A DNA stretch of 64,000 bases from Cylindrotheca closterium (Eukaryota > Bacillariophyta > Bacillariophyceae > Bacillariales > Bacillariaceae): NCBI GenBank assembly GCA_933822405.4, contig CAKOGP040001969.1:1-64000 (forward strand), written 5' to 3'. How positions within the stretch are numbered: position 1 is the stretch's first letter; each line of letters opens with the position of its first letter. This document shows positions 10,289 through 20,725 of this stretch, in pieces. The notes under the pieces were generated by a model. It had not been told where the DNA came from, made no database searches, and worked only from the letters and a program-made list of their open reading frames with translations. The translations under genes and the position numbers were made by a program.

Positions 10289-11239
10289 CTATTTTTTTCC
10301 TTCACCAGGCCCATACACTCTCGCTATTTTGTCACCCTTCGATACCTCGTGAAACTGTAGATCTTCAAACAAGTCCGAGTACGTCGGCAAAGGCGCCGAT
10401 TGATTGCTTTGTTGTTTATTCGGATCAAAGGTGTCTGCATGTGGATGATCAACCTTGGCAGTAGTCTTCCTCTTTCCCACCGGTATTATCTGCTTGATTT
10501 CACCAAAGGTATCCTCAAAGGATGGCAGAGGTGCTGCTGCGTCTAATACTTTTGCAGCTGGCTTGGTTGCTTTGTCGAATGTCACGACCTTCTTTTCCGC
10601 AATCTTGGACGGTGCCGGTTCCACTTCATTGGATGATTCCAAGGCCAGTACGTTGGCCTTGTATTGCTTTGGTTCCTTGGATTTTGCATTGGCATTAGCA
10701 TTAACATTACCGTTGGCATTAGCACCACCAGGTGTTGGTTTCTTTTTGATTTTTTCGCATTTCATTTTCCCACAGAGCGAGGAATTGCCCCGTTGAAATT
10801 GTTCATGATAATAAGCCCCCTTCCTTGGTCCCTCTCGTAATCGCTGAAAGCCCCACATGTTCAGCAATCTTTGAAAGGATCGATATTTGGTTTGACTGAA
10901 GTACTTTGGAATAATGGCCTCCACAAAGGCATCCTTGTCGTGCACCAGGAACCCATTGTCTCCGGACCATGACACAATGGTTTCGTAATTTCCTTCTGCA
11001 GCATTATCCAGCATAGCATGTAGTTTGAAAGGGAATGGCAATCCTGATGATATTCTCATGCCCACAAAGGAGTTATTCCCTTCAGGTAATGCTACTATCG
11101 GCACGACACCTTCCGTTTCCATTCCCGCATTTTGGGGTCGGTTCATTGTTTGAATGCTGAAGTTATGATTGAGATTGATGCTTGGTGATGATGTATTGGC
11201 AGCAGGGTCAGAACTAGTCTTTGAGTGGTTGCTCTGCAT
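10289..11239 (-). CDS. HSF-type DNA-binding protein (long)
   Basis: 316 residues. The HSF domain at about 65-170 closely matches the neighbour at 9040-9705 (PFKLHAMLDNA, SWSGDNGFLVHDKDAF, FSQTKYRSFQRLLNMWGFQR, GAYYHEQFQRG, KMKCEKIKKK). A 60-residue Ser/Asn-rich N-terminus precedes it. After the basic tail comes an Asn-Ala repeat (about 180-195) and a longer C-terminal region with the acidic/aromatic box PLPTYSDLFEDLQF, which could be an activation segment. Expected to be a nuclear transcription factor. The pair probably arose by an inverted local duplication. Confidence 0.88.
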   Translation of the reverse strand: MQSNHSKTSSDPAANTSSPSINLNHNFSIQTMNRPQNAGMETEGVVPIVALPEGNNSFVGMRISSGLPFPFKLHAMLDNAAEGNYETIVSWSGDNGFLVHDKDAFVEAIIPKYFSQTKYRSFQRLLNMWGFQRLREGPRKGAYYHEQFQRGNSSLCGKMKCEKIKKKPTPGGANANGNVNANANAKSKEPKQYKANVLALESSNEVEPAPSKIAEKKVVTFDKATKPAAKVLDAAAPLPSFEDTFGEIKQIIPVGKRKTTAKVDHPHADTFDPNKQQSNQSAPLPTYSDLFEDLQFHEVSKGDKIARVYGPGEGKK

Positions 11240-11762
11240 GATTTATGACGTGGTGTTTATCGTGCTTTTGACAGCGCTCGCATCTATACGGTACCGTTGC
11301 CCTTGATTCTTGAGATTATTGTTGCATGCATCCGTGAATGCGATGAGACTACTCTAGCACGTTTTGGCGAAACAATTAAAGTCGGGATCGCAACCAAACC
11401 CGAAAAGAGAGTTGAGGTCTTATATATTTGTTAAATTTGGTACCCGGTTATTAAAAAATAGCGAATGGCGAAGAGATATATATAAATATGGATCGGACAT
11501 TTCGGATCACCTCTGTAAAAGTTCGATCACCAATACCGGGAGTGACAATTCCCTCCTAGGGTGTGACGAGTCAATGAACCAAAAGGAAGCTCGAAAGTTC
11601 CAGAACCGCGATTGTTGGTACCGGTACGTAGACGAGGTCTCTGCTCAAGCGAAAAATACCAAGAGAGACAATTTTTCCAAAATTTCTGATCGAAACCAAA
11701 ACTCTCACATATCAAAAAAAAAATAAGTACTGCTGTGCAAAACAACCACAACCGCAACAACA
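11240..11762. other. divergent intergenic region
   Basis: 5' flanks of the leftward HSF gene and the rightward DUF6824-like gene. It contains GGTACCGGTAC at 11617-11627 and an A-run near 11717. The ORF at 11364-11726 has no recognisable features. Confidence 0.5.
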
Positions 11763-12197
11763 ATGACTACATCTCCCGACACATCTTCCCCAATCAATAC
11801 TATCACTGCCTTGAACTATGCGGATGTTCAAGTGGACAATGTCTTCAGCATGATCAATACCGTTCACCAACATCCTGGCAATCGTATTTTTGCTAGAATT
11901 GTCAACAAGAACCGTCCCATCTTTTTGGAGTCCAAAAACCAACAACAAAAGAAACTTTTGGTCCTATCCATGATCATTGCCGTACAAAAGAACGGCGGAC
12001 GCTTTGTCCAAAAGAATGATGCTCAAGAATGGGTTGCCCTCGGCAACAAGGAGGCCTTCGGATTGATCATTGAAGCCTTGAAGCTTGTCGGAATGCCACT
12101 TCGGCCATCCATTCTCTTGAACCGAAAGAGAGGATCCATCTTCAAGGCATCCATGTCCAAAACTGCATCATCCAAGAAGGTGACCATCAGCTGCTGA
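11763..12197 (+). CDS. small DUF6824-like protein
   Basis: 144 residues. It matches the second part of the DUF6824 fold: HPGNRIFARIVNKN, then helices ending in IIAVQKNGGRFVQKND and WVALGNKEAFGLI. The NDVLxGRG box seen in the CRAL-TRIO fusion at 3.1-4.8 kb is missing here, replaced by a divergent ALNYADVQVDN lead. The C-terminus is basic and Ser/Lys-rich. The role of the family is unknown; small basic versions may be nuclear, which is inference. The ATG at 11763 follows an ACAACAACA leader. Confidence 0.7.
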   Translation: MTTSPDTSSPINTITALNYADVQVDNVFSMINTVHQHPGNRIFARIVNKNRPIFLESKNQQQKKLLVLSMIIAVQKNGGRFVQKNDAQEWVALGNKEAFGLIIEALKLVGMPLRPSILLNRKRGSIFKASMSKTASSKKVTISC

Positions 12198-12592
12198 TGA
12201 CAGCGATGATGACACGATTGCCACCCACACAAACTGCTTGAAAAAGGAAGAAAAATGTACCAAAAGTGACCAACAAAGCTAGGTCACTACAACAGCCATG
12301 ATTTTGAATAGAGAAACAATAAAAACAATAATAGAATACTAGAGACAAAATGCAACAGAAAGTATTTGTATCATTATAGCATTGAAGCTGTCCGTATTCA
12401 AAAACTTCTTATTTGGAGACTGGAGACTGACTCCCTGTGTCCCAGTGGGATTTCTATGGCTGTGACGTCACAGACAGAATGTCCATGAAAAAAAGGAAAC
12501 ACGCGACATTTCTCAGACAAACAAATAAAAAACGGTTCCGCCAGAATGTTTTTTATGCGATGCTCTCATATCGCATCACTCTCACATTTGTC
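12198..12592. other. intergenic, about 0.4 kb
   Basis: 3' flank of the DUF6824-like gene and 5' flank of the HTH gene. A usable in-frame ATG at 12479 would extend the HTH protein by 38 residues. Confidence 0.4.
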
Positions 12593-13591
12593 ATGAGTAC
12601 TCATCGTATCAAAAGGGGGCGTCATCAGCCAGTCGAAACACCAAAAGCCACTAACACTAACAACAACAAAGTCAAAAGACTGACCTTGACTGATTGGTAC
12701 GAACTCTGTGAAAAGTTTGTAGCTGCCAAAGAAGAGGCTCCCAGCCTGTCACGAAATGCCTTTTTGAGATCCAAAGCCAGTGGCCCCAACTTCGAAGATA
12801 ACCAGACCATGCGAAATGGTTTTCACAGAAGTCTCAAGAAATACAATAGTGGAGAACTAAAGCCATGCAATCGCCTCCGAATGAGAAGCAGAAAGTATCA
12901 TGCCATTGAAGAAAAACTGCTCCAATACATGCAACAACAACAACAACAGCAATCCAAGAGGCATCACTATCATCCTGCACAAGACATCATCAATAATACG
13001 ATGATGTTACCCTACCCCGAAATCAAAAAGCGTTGTTTGACATGGGCCAAGGAATTGGGTTTGGATGGTTTCAAATGTTCCAACAAGTGGATTTCCGATG
13101 TCTTGAGTCGGCGTGCCGAGATTGCCACTGTGACAAACCGCAAAGAAGGTAGTGGTGATCGAACCACTATTACTAAGGTTGATAATGATGCGACTGCTAC
13201 TGCTTCTGCTTCTGCTGGTACGAATGAACAACAACGACAACAAGACCATACTGCAAGCCCGGTAATTGGAAATAAGGCATCGGAGAAGGATGCTGCTACT
13301 GCTACAGTTGAAAAGCAAGTCCCGCCTGCCAAAGCTTCGGTGGAAGCAAGCAAGATCAGCAGAACGCAAACACCAGTAGTAGTAGTAGCAGCAGCAGCAG
13401 CAACAACAACAACAAGCGGCAAAGACTTTTTGGAACAAGGCGACAATAGGAGTTCGGACGACGAGGACATTTCTCTGGAACGGGTCTTGACAGGTTTGAA
13501 AGATGTCCAAACCTATTGCAAAAAGAGAAAACTGGACGACGCGTCCTCCTTGTTGCAGATTGTCAAGAAATTCATTAACGAGAAGTCATGA
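12593..13591 (+). CDS. CENP-B/Tc5-transposase-type HTH protein, probably domesticated
   Basis: 332 residues from the ATG at 12593; an upstream in-frame ATG at 12479 adds a basic 38-residue lead, and the frame itself opens with a GTG. The N-terminal region LTDWYELCEKFVAAK with FHRSLKKYNSG resembles a Psq-like HTH. It is followed by a CENP-B-type HTH: YHAIEEKLLQYM, YPEIKKRCLTWAKELGLDG and KCSNKWISDVLSRR. Such pairs bind DNA in CENP-B and pogo/Tc5 transposases. The catalytic DDE part is absent, replaced by a low-complexity Ala/Thr/Gln tail (a GTA/GCA/ACA trinucleotide run at 13376-13412) and an acidic segment DDEDISLERVLTGL. I infer a host DNA-binding protein derived from a transposase. A truncated transposon relic is the alternative. 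Confidence 0.7.
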   Translation: MSTHRIKRGRHQPVETPKATNTNNNKVKRLTLTDWYELCEKFVAAKEEAPSLSRNAFLRSKASGPNFEDNQTMRNGFHRSLKKYNSGELKPCNRLRMRSRKYHAIEEKLLQYMQQQQQQQSKRHHYHPAQDIINNTMMLPYPEIKKRCLTWAKELGLDGFKCSNKWISDVLSRRAEIATVTNRKEGSGDRTTITKVDNDATATASASAGTNEQQRQQDHTASPVIGNKASEKDAATATVEKQVPPAKASVEASKISRTQTPVVVVAAAAATTTTSGKDFLEQGDNRSSDDEDISLERVLTGLKDVQTYCKKRKLDDASSLLQIVKKFINEKS

Positions 13592-14355
13592 AGTGATAAA
13601 GCATTCCACATAGTATTTAATGAACGCTGCCAATGGATGCTGGGAGTGGGTTCTTTGGGCGTTTCCGAAAATTTGATTTGAGCAAATCGGTGGCATATCA
13701 GGTTCCTTCTAACTTTCTTCCTCGACACACGGGACCGATTATGCTCGTCCCCCATATATGACGCATCCAATTCATAGCATGGGTCCAACACCTGATCAAT
13801 CCGCTGGACTGCGCAGCAAGAAGCCCCAACTGTATGATGCTAGCAGGATGATCATTCCATATTATGATAGTGGTATCAATTCAAATACGTCTATCGCTGA
13901 AGCCATACTTATTGTAGTATATACGATATTTGCCAAACCTTTTGCTATAATAACGGAAGCACAAACAACGTATTCATTCGTCTACTGTACGAACTGTAGT
14001 GTGCTGGACATGCATCTCTGACCTACTTCCTCCTATCGGTACCTGGTACCGGTATTATATGTACTCTTTTTGTCGCGTCTGCTCGTCCCACCATCCATCA
14101 TTGGTTGCGCACGCCATCCTTCGGCCGGACGCGAGCGTTGAAAGGTTTCCTATGGCAAATAAATCGATGATCTACGCCAGACATGCATTTTGGTGGCTGT
14201 TGGTGATGGAGGTACGCTTTGGCGCCCAACCGTAATTATTTTTTCAAATCTTTAGGAGAAAGCTTCAGGTGTGGAATACGTAATCATCATCTAAGACTCA
14301 TATCGTTCAGGTTAACTCTTTTCATTCGATAGGATAAGTTACTCTCAATAACACA
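13592..14355. other. intergenic, about 0.76 kb
   Basis: No supported gene. It contains the GGTACC-type palindrome at 14037-14054 and the promoter region of the PrsW-like gene. Confidence 0.5.
14037..14054. repeat. GGTACC-type imperfect palindrome
   Basis: CGGTACCTGGTACCGGTA. It matches the element at 2508-2525 over its CGGTACCTGGTACCG core. Confidence 0.6.
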
Positions 14356-17300
14356 ATGGGACGACGAAAGAAAAAATCTAGCGAAGTCGAGGACTCTGCC
14401 AATTATGTGGACATGGGAGGTACGTAGCGAAAAGGATTGATTGATTCCGTTCGGAGTAGTTATCAATTTGAGAAACACTCCTCTCACGATGATGCATAAC
14501 TTCTGAAACACTTTAGCCGGCGAATCTCCGCTGAGTCCTGGTGAGTCTTCCCCACGGCGCAGCACACCATCGCGAGGTGATAATAGTGACAGCGAAAGCA
14601 TGGAACGTCGAAGACGCATCTTTGAACAAGAATACAAAAGCGATGGGGAAGAGACCGATGCGGACGGCGACACCTACTATACGGCCGGTGTCACCACTAT
14701 TTTGCGTTATCGCGGGTTCTCGACTTCCATTAAAGATTTCTTCTTGGACGAGTCTCTCGTGTGTGCCAGCATTGGTTGCTTTGGATTGTTCTTGAGTAAC
14801 CGCACCGAACACTTGCTCCAGCTACGAAATGATCGACGAGGGGTTCGATGGGGACGATCTTCCTCCAAAAACTCGTTGCCATCTCGTATCATTGCGTACG
14901 CTTTGTTGTTGACACTCGCTTTGATTGGTATCACTTTTGTTGTTTGGGGATTTGGTACTGGAAATGCGTCTCCCATGGCACAAAATTGGTATGATGGATA
15001 TGATGTCTTTGTCGAGACGGACGATGCTTGGAAATGGGAAAACAAAAACAAACAAGCTCAGATTGATGATGATCAGTACCGATACTGGTTTGCCGATGAT
15101 GATGGCAATAATGCTACCGATGATCAGTACTCTACCAACGATGATGGCAGTAGTTCCAGCAACAGCAAATGGTACAACAGTTGGTACAACAAGAACAAGA
15201 ACAGCAACTACAACAATGATGATGGCGGCAGCAGCAGTGGAAACTACACAACGGATGACCAATACAACAATGACGATTACAATCGTCAATTGGAGATTTC
15301 GCCCACTGGCAATGTTGTCCAGCAACAGCAACAGCATCCGGTTCAGGGTATCTTCAAGTTACGAGATATGGATGAATCGCTATGGAAACCTGCCATTGCT
15401 TTTTTAAAGGATGAATGGAACCGACCTGATAGCTACAATGGCAATTATCATCATAATGATCATCACGAACGCCGCCTCTACGATTCCATGTACGGTGGAG
15501 AGACTGACGAACGAGACCTGGCGTCGGATGTAAGACTTTCATTAATGTTTGCCTTTTTGATTGTCTTGGGCATCTTTGGACGTCGTCGCCGCATGCGCAC
15601 TCGGTACTACTTGGTGCGGGCTCGGGCTCAAGAAGATCACCTATATTATGCGTCGGCTGCCGCTGGACTCAAAAAGGTTACCTTTCAAGATTCAAGAGAA
15701 GATCAATACGAGGGGGCTTGTAGTCACACACTCTGTGGTTGTTACCCTATTGATCCCCCGGCGGAAGGCGAAGAAGTGGTGGACGATGAGATTCATGTCG
15801 ATGAGCTCGGAGTCACGGGACAAAAAAAGAAGCGACGTGTAGGAGATGTCATGTCTAGGATGTTCTCTTGTCTCATGAGCTTGTGCTGTGGTGCTGTCTG
15901 CAAGTTTTGGTGTCAATGCCTCAGTATTTGCGCCTTGGCCCAAGAGGCCCGCGAAATACGATTGTTGGTCCCCACACGATACCAACGACTCGATTACTTT
16001 ACCCATCAGCCCTTTGTGGAATACGCCAAGGAGATTAATGAACTCCGTCGCGGATGGCTGGGCAAGGATCGCAAAAGGAATGGCGTTATGCCACACTTTA
16101 ATGCGCTCTCCAAGTTGAGTCGGTACATTTTGATCTTTTTTGCATCGGCGGTCGTCATCATGACAGTCACTCTAGTCTTTAATCCACGCGCCAAGTTCTC
16201 GTGGCCCGATATGGTCATCTTGGCGGCTACTTTTGGACAATCGTTCATTGTCCTCCTCATTGTCCACTCGATCTTCCATTACAGTGATCTCAGTTTGGAT
16301 GCCGTCATCAAGTTCTTTGCGGCTGGATTCCTGGTTGCCGTCCCAGCAGCCTTTGTATTTGAAGGAATCTTGGTCAATGTTTCACTCTTGCTCGGCTACC
16401 TCTGTTACGCGCTTGGAGAAAAAATTGCAGGAGATAATTTCACTTACTTTGTCATTGGGAACATTAAGATCTTTTGGTTCGTTGGAGAATTGTTCAGTGC
16501 CTACTTGGTGGCTGCGTTGGTCGAAGAAATTTGCAAGTACTACACATTCCGAACGGTCGAACACCCCGACTTGGTATTTCTCACTGGACTCCAACGATCT
16601 TCACAAGACGAGCGTGTCATTGAAGGTGGGATTGTCAAGTATCCCTTTGGATCCCATCAAATTGAGAATACCAACCGCAAGGGAGGGACTTCCTACGACG
16701 ATGACGATGCCGACCGTGATACCAAGTACAAGGGCAACTCTCATCGCAAGAATACCACCGATGACAAGTTTGACCTTACCAAGCACTTTGGAGAAGATGG
16801 TTTTATGGAGGAAGAAGAACCAGATGTCCGAACCTTTCGCCAAAAGGCTTCTGCTGTCACTACTGGAATGATCAGTGTTGCAGTCGGTCTTGCTTGCGCC
16901 GAGAACTTTGTGTATGTCTTCCTGTTGGGTGGTACCGCTGCCAACAGTGGTGACGCCGAATCTGGAGGAATCTTGGAAGAATGGCTCGTTCTCCTGTTCC
17001 GATCTTGCTTCCCTGTCCACGCTCTTGCCGCTGCCATGCAAAGTGTCAACGTCATTCGCAAGTTCATTGAGACCAGAACCGACAATGATAACCACCGAAT
17101 TGGAATTGGAAGAATTGTCTTTCCTGCCATTTTGATGCACGGAACCTTTGACGCTGTCCTATTGTCAGTCAATGTGTACATTGAGACCGTCTGGGAGAAT
17201 TACTTGGCCAAGTACGGTGGAAAGATCGATCCCGACGACCCTCCCTACGATGCCATGACACTGAACATTGTGGCATTTACAAGTATCGCCTGGGTCATGT

Positions 17301-17452
17301 TGGTAGGATTGATCTGGTACTGGCGCGAGTTCCGCAGCCAGAGACAACGATTGATTGTCTTGGAAGAAAAGGAAAAGGCCAACAGTGACAGTCTTCCAGC
17401 TTACACGAGTCCATCAGATGCAAAACCAGCAGGGGACATTGAACTAGTCTAG
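14356..17452 (+). CDS. PrsW-like intramembrane metalloprotease, large multi-pass
   Basis: Two exons, 14356-14419 and 14517-17452, split by a 97-bp intron (GTACGT/TTTAG, phase 1), give 999 residues. PrsW-family signatures are all present: EExxK in VEEICKYY (E691, E692, K695), the ENFVY segment (E817, N818), His in PVHALAAAMQS (H856), and HGTFD (H896, D900). These residues are thought to hold the metal in this CPBP-related family. There are about ten membrane segments; the first lies near residue 150. Between the first two is a roughly 190-residue hydrophilic, presumably lumenal insert rich in Asp, Asn, Tyr and Ser. A second acidic loop sits between the EExxK and ENxxY helices. Bacterial PrsW proteins are far shorter. 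Substrate unknown. Confidence 0.82.
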
Positions 17453-17917
17453 TATTCTAGTAGAATGCTACATTGTTGGCCATGCATGTGATACCGTAAT
17501 GAAGGAATACAGTATAACTAGTTAATGATATGATCTATATACAACTTGTTGCATGGCCCGAGCTGCTTCTATCTGTTCTGTATCACTGTATCACTTTAGT
17601 CCACGAAGCTTACAGTGAAAATGTGATGAAACCAAAAATCTATAGTGCCTAACTACAATAAATTGGTCAAGGTATTTTTAATTCACACATTATCGTTACT
17701 TGTAACTACCTTCTTGGTGCACTATACAATACAAATGCTCCCAGGGATTATTGATGCACATATTCGAGTGATGCTTAGATCAACAGAACGAACATGGAAG
17801 AATGAATGAATGAATCAGTCAATTTCACACCACGATGAAACGTAACCTTTATTGTCTAACTTTTAAATGGCATTGTAGCCGTACATATATACATATTTCA
17901 CAACGTCCATCGTTTTG
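17453..17917. other. intergenic (convergent), about 0.46 kb
   Basis: 3' flanks of the PrsW-like gene and the zinc-finger gene. It contains an ATGA tetranucleotide run near 17800-17815. No gene seen. Confidence 0.5.
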
Positions 17918-18308
17918 TTACATGACAACACACCAAGGGCATTGATCAGGAGTTGTAGAGTTGAATGTATGGCAATTGGCACATCTCCAAGAGGTGGAAC
18001 CATTGGGCAAGTCATAGGGCTGTAGTAATGATGATAACGATGATAACAAGATAACAAGAAAGCAATCAATCAATCAATCAAACAACAATTAGTGTGAGCG
18101 GCAGGTTTAGAATCACGACATGATTTCAATATTCGTCCGTAGGACTTACTGTGCGGCAGCTGGAACAATAAAACCGAGTGTGTTGAGGAGGAATGGGTTG
18201 GCCGCTCCCATCGCCCCCACCGCCAGTAGGTGGTTTGTATTCCGAATCTCCTGCTGGAACAGCGGCAACAATGACATCCGGTTCCACAGTCTTCTTTTCG
18301 GGATCCAT
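17918..18308 (-). CDS. LSD1-type zinc-finger microprotein (spliced)
   Basis: Two short exons, 18150-18308 and 17918-18019, joined in phase 0 over a 130-bp intron (GTAAGT/CTACAG), give an 86-residue protein that no single ORF shows. The N-terminal half is Pro/Gly-rich. The C-terminal half is a zinc finger with YCSSCRTPYDLPNGS, then WRCANC and CPWC. The spacing C-x2-C-R-x3-L-P-x-G-S-x3-R-C-x2-C fits the plant LSD1 zinc finger, a protein-binding module in cell-death and stress regulators. The splice falls inside the finger, between Cys-Arg-Thr and Pro-Tyr, and restoring the motif supports it. An upstream in-frame ATG at 18356 would add 16 residues. Confidence 0.72.
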
Positions 18309-18922
18309 TCTTATTGTTCTTTCTTCTTTTGATGGTGGTGGCGGCGAAAACAACAAAACGAGAGGAGGTTTTTGAGAAAGGAAGGGAAAGAAACACTTCG
18401 AAGAAAACTCCAGTTGACACTATACGATGATTGATGCCTTCTGATTTTCAACGCAGCAATATCTCGAGGCTTACTCACATTTCTTGCAATCAAATCGATT
18501 GGATGAGTATTCTATTCTACGACGAGCTGAAACTAATGGCTTCAAGAGTCTGAATGGTTGGTTTATGTTGGAAGATACGGACTTCGATAAATTCCAAAGT
18601 AGGTCTTGTTTGATGATACAGTTCTCGTGTTGTCCGTACTTTTTCTACGAGGCTTCTACGGAGAAACGATTCAAAAACTGTCGAGATGGAAACTGGCAAG
18701 GAGAGATGAACATGACAAAGACTGAATTACGAATTAAACCATGCTTTTGCTACCGTATTACATCGATTACATAACACTTTTTCATTTCTCATGTACAAAA
18801 GGGGTGTCCCAGCCAAATAAATTGCTTGGCTGAACTCAGAATTAGGCACCTAACTACTATCAAAACCCTCATCTGCACTGCATATCCATTGCGTCCTTCT
18901 CCAGTTTTGCCATCTATGCTTG
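18309..18922. other. intergenic, about 0.6 kb
   Basis: No supported gene between the zinc-finger 5' end and the 3' end of the next leftward gene. The ORF at 18484-18774 begins with TTG and lacks features. Confidence 0.4.
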
Positions 18923-19987
18923 TCAGCACGACAACACAACGTCTTCCAGACAAAGAGCAGATTCCAAGGATTGTTTTGAAACTTGCAAGGTGGTGATGGC
19001 ATCCTCCATGACTTGCGGAGGGACGGCATAAAAGGGTGCGGACTCCAAATCTCCTAGAACTTTGCACAGCAAAGATTCTGTTTGATCAAAGGCCTTGAGC
19101 GCCCGCGTCATGCTACTGTCATCATTGGCTCTTTTCTCTGATGGTTGCGTAGGCGAAGAAGTTGAAGATGGAACAGAGGCGGTCGCGGCATCAGGTTTTG
19201 CTTCTGCTCCTGCTTCTGTACTCGTCGTTGCTGTAGCAGGTGGCGAATTATTTTCGGATCCAGTCGCTGTTATTGATGGCGGTGACGCGGCTGATGGTGG
19301 CGACACTACTCTTGGAGAAACCGCCGCAGCCTTGGCAGGAGGAGTTGTTTGTTTTGGAGGTTCTATCGTAGATAGAGGAGGTGCACCAGCGTTCCGTCGT
19401 TGCCCAACTTTTCGCTTCGGACTTCGTTTGGGTGGAGAATAAACGTCATCGTCGCTGCTGAAACCATCGGATGCTGATGACAAGGATAAATTGTCGGAAT
19501 CTACTGGATCTGGCAACATGCCAAAGACACCTCCAAACACAGAAACGGTGCGGTATTTTCCTCCATCACCAGTTGGTAATGCCATGCTGTTCTTCAGCAT
19601 TAAATCTTCCGCTTGTAGTCCATAAGCACTGTGAAGTGGGACATTCATAAAGTCTTCGTCCTTATGATCACTGACTTCGTGGTCCTCTTCTTCCACTTTG
19701 TTGCTGTGACTGTTGTTCATGACGGAATTTTGTTTGTGTCCTCTTTCATCTTCCTTCCTATCATCCACCTTGTTCTCTTCCTTCCCTTCTCCTCCATATT
19801 CAGTGCCGTGAGTACGACTATGATGCGAAATTTCTTGGGAAGAATCTTCACAAACTTCGGCAATACTCATGAGTGGACCACGCAGCCGCAGATGCTTGTT
19901 TTCATCTTCATTATCAGAGTCGGAGTGGTGCCGCCAGTCATCATAGACATCCCGACGACCCCAATGTCGCATCATATCCGAATCCAT
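18923..19987 (-). CDS. RHWGRRD/GKYRTVS family protein, copy 1 (unknown function)
   Basis: 354 residues from the ATG at 19985-19987; the frame extends upstream only to a TTG. I do not recognise the family. It opens MDSDMMRHWGRRD, followed by an acidic, His-rich stretch. A second box, GKYRTVSVFGGVFGM, lies near residue 142, followed by an acidic/Ser segment DGFSSDDD and a basic patch. The middle is a Pro/Ala/Thr-rich disordered region, and the C-terminal 60 residues (FDQTESLLCKVLGDLESAPF onward) look helical. Both boxes recur at the same places in the protein at 20726-21733, so this is a tandem pair. The leader contains an AAGC/AAAC tetranucleotide run, and a (GA)n tract in the sense direction lies about 95-120 bp upstream. 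Confidence 0.72.
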   Translation of the reverse strand: MDSDMMRHWGRRDVYDDWRHHSDSDNEDENKHLRLRGPLMSIAEVCEDSSQEISHHSRTHGTEYGGEGKEENKVDDRKEDERGHKQNSVMNNSHSNKVEEEDHEVSDHKDEDFMNVPLHSAYGLQAEDLMLKNSMALPTGDGGKYRTVSVFGGVFGMLPDPVDSDNLSLSSASDGFSSDDDVYSPPKRSPKRKVGQRRNAGAPPLSTIEPPKQTTPPAKAAAVSPRVVSPPSAASPPSITATGSENNSPPATATTSTEAGAEAKPDAATASVPSSTSSPTQPSEKRANDDSSMTRALKAFDQTESLLCKVLGDLESAPFYAVPPQVMEDAITTLQVSKQSLESALCLEDVVLSC

Positions 19988-20725
19988 TATATTTGTTTGT
20001 TTGTTTGCTTGCTTGCTTGCCTTTTGAAACAAGTTATCGGCTATGGATGTTAGTGTTTGTCCAGTGTGTTTGCTTTCTAACTCTCTCTCTCTCTCTCTCT
20101 CTCTCTCCTTCTAACTGATGCAATGGTGACCTGGAAGTTGAATGATGACATTTTCACAAGTGTACGCCGATTTTCCACGTGTGTCAAGTACCAGCACGTC
20201 ACGTGTTCGAAATAGTCGGCAGAAAAAGAAGAGATCGCGAGGTGCCAGAATGGACATCCTCCTTCAACTACAATTCATGACGATGAAAGTGGGTTCCAGG
20301 TGCCTGATGAAAAAGCTACAGTAAGATGATACTTGGACTTGATATCTTAAAATTGATTCTTACAGTAGGATACTAAAAACTTACAAAAATAAGATTTCAG
20401 ATGAATCAATCAATCAATCTCTCAGGTGGCCAATACCGATTCAGTATCGAAACAAGGTCCTTCCAAGACATGCTCTCATACCCCTTGAGAACAGTCCCCT
20501 ACTCCCTTCCCTTTCTGATCTGAATGAACTTGATTCATTCATTCTTCCAGAGCCCCCTGTTGAATCTCGCATCCAGACTGTATCACTCCACAGTGTGTGC
20601 GAGGCAGTCTGATTTGGTATATGTCTTTTAGGCACACCATTTGGTTGCGGAGATCAAATAGAGGCCAGCCAAAATGATTGACCTCCACAGTTTTTGTGAA
20701 CTGATTGAATTGAAAACTCTTCGTT
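19988..20725. other. intergenic with a (CT)n tract
   Basis: Upstream region of copy 1 and downstream region of copy 2. It contains a tetranucleotide run at about 19993-20021 and a 27-nt (CT)n tract at 20081-20107. No gene seen. Confidence 0.6.
20081..20107. repeat. (CT)n microsatellite in the promoter region of copy 1
   Basis: 27 nt of pure CT on the + strand, or GA relative to the leftward gene whose ATG is at 19987. It may be regulatory or simply a microsatellite. Confidence 0.85.

Noticed and set aside
12437..12592. Longer N-terminus for the HTH protein
   Set aside because: Opens with GTG; the ATG at 12479 is possible, but the added residues match nothing.
13007..13510. Leftward ORFs opposite the HTH gene
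   Set aside because: Poly-Cys, poly-Ser and poly-Val runs come from the complement of its trinucleotide repeats.
18070..18420. 116-codon leftward ORF over the zinc-finger gene
   Set aside because: The other frame, once spliced, gives a clear LSD1-type zinc finger; this one is its shadow.
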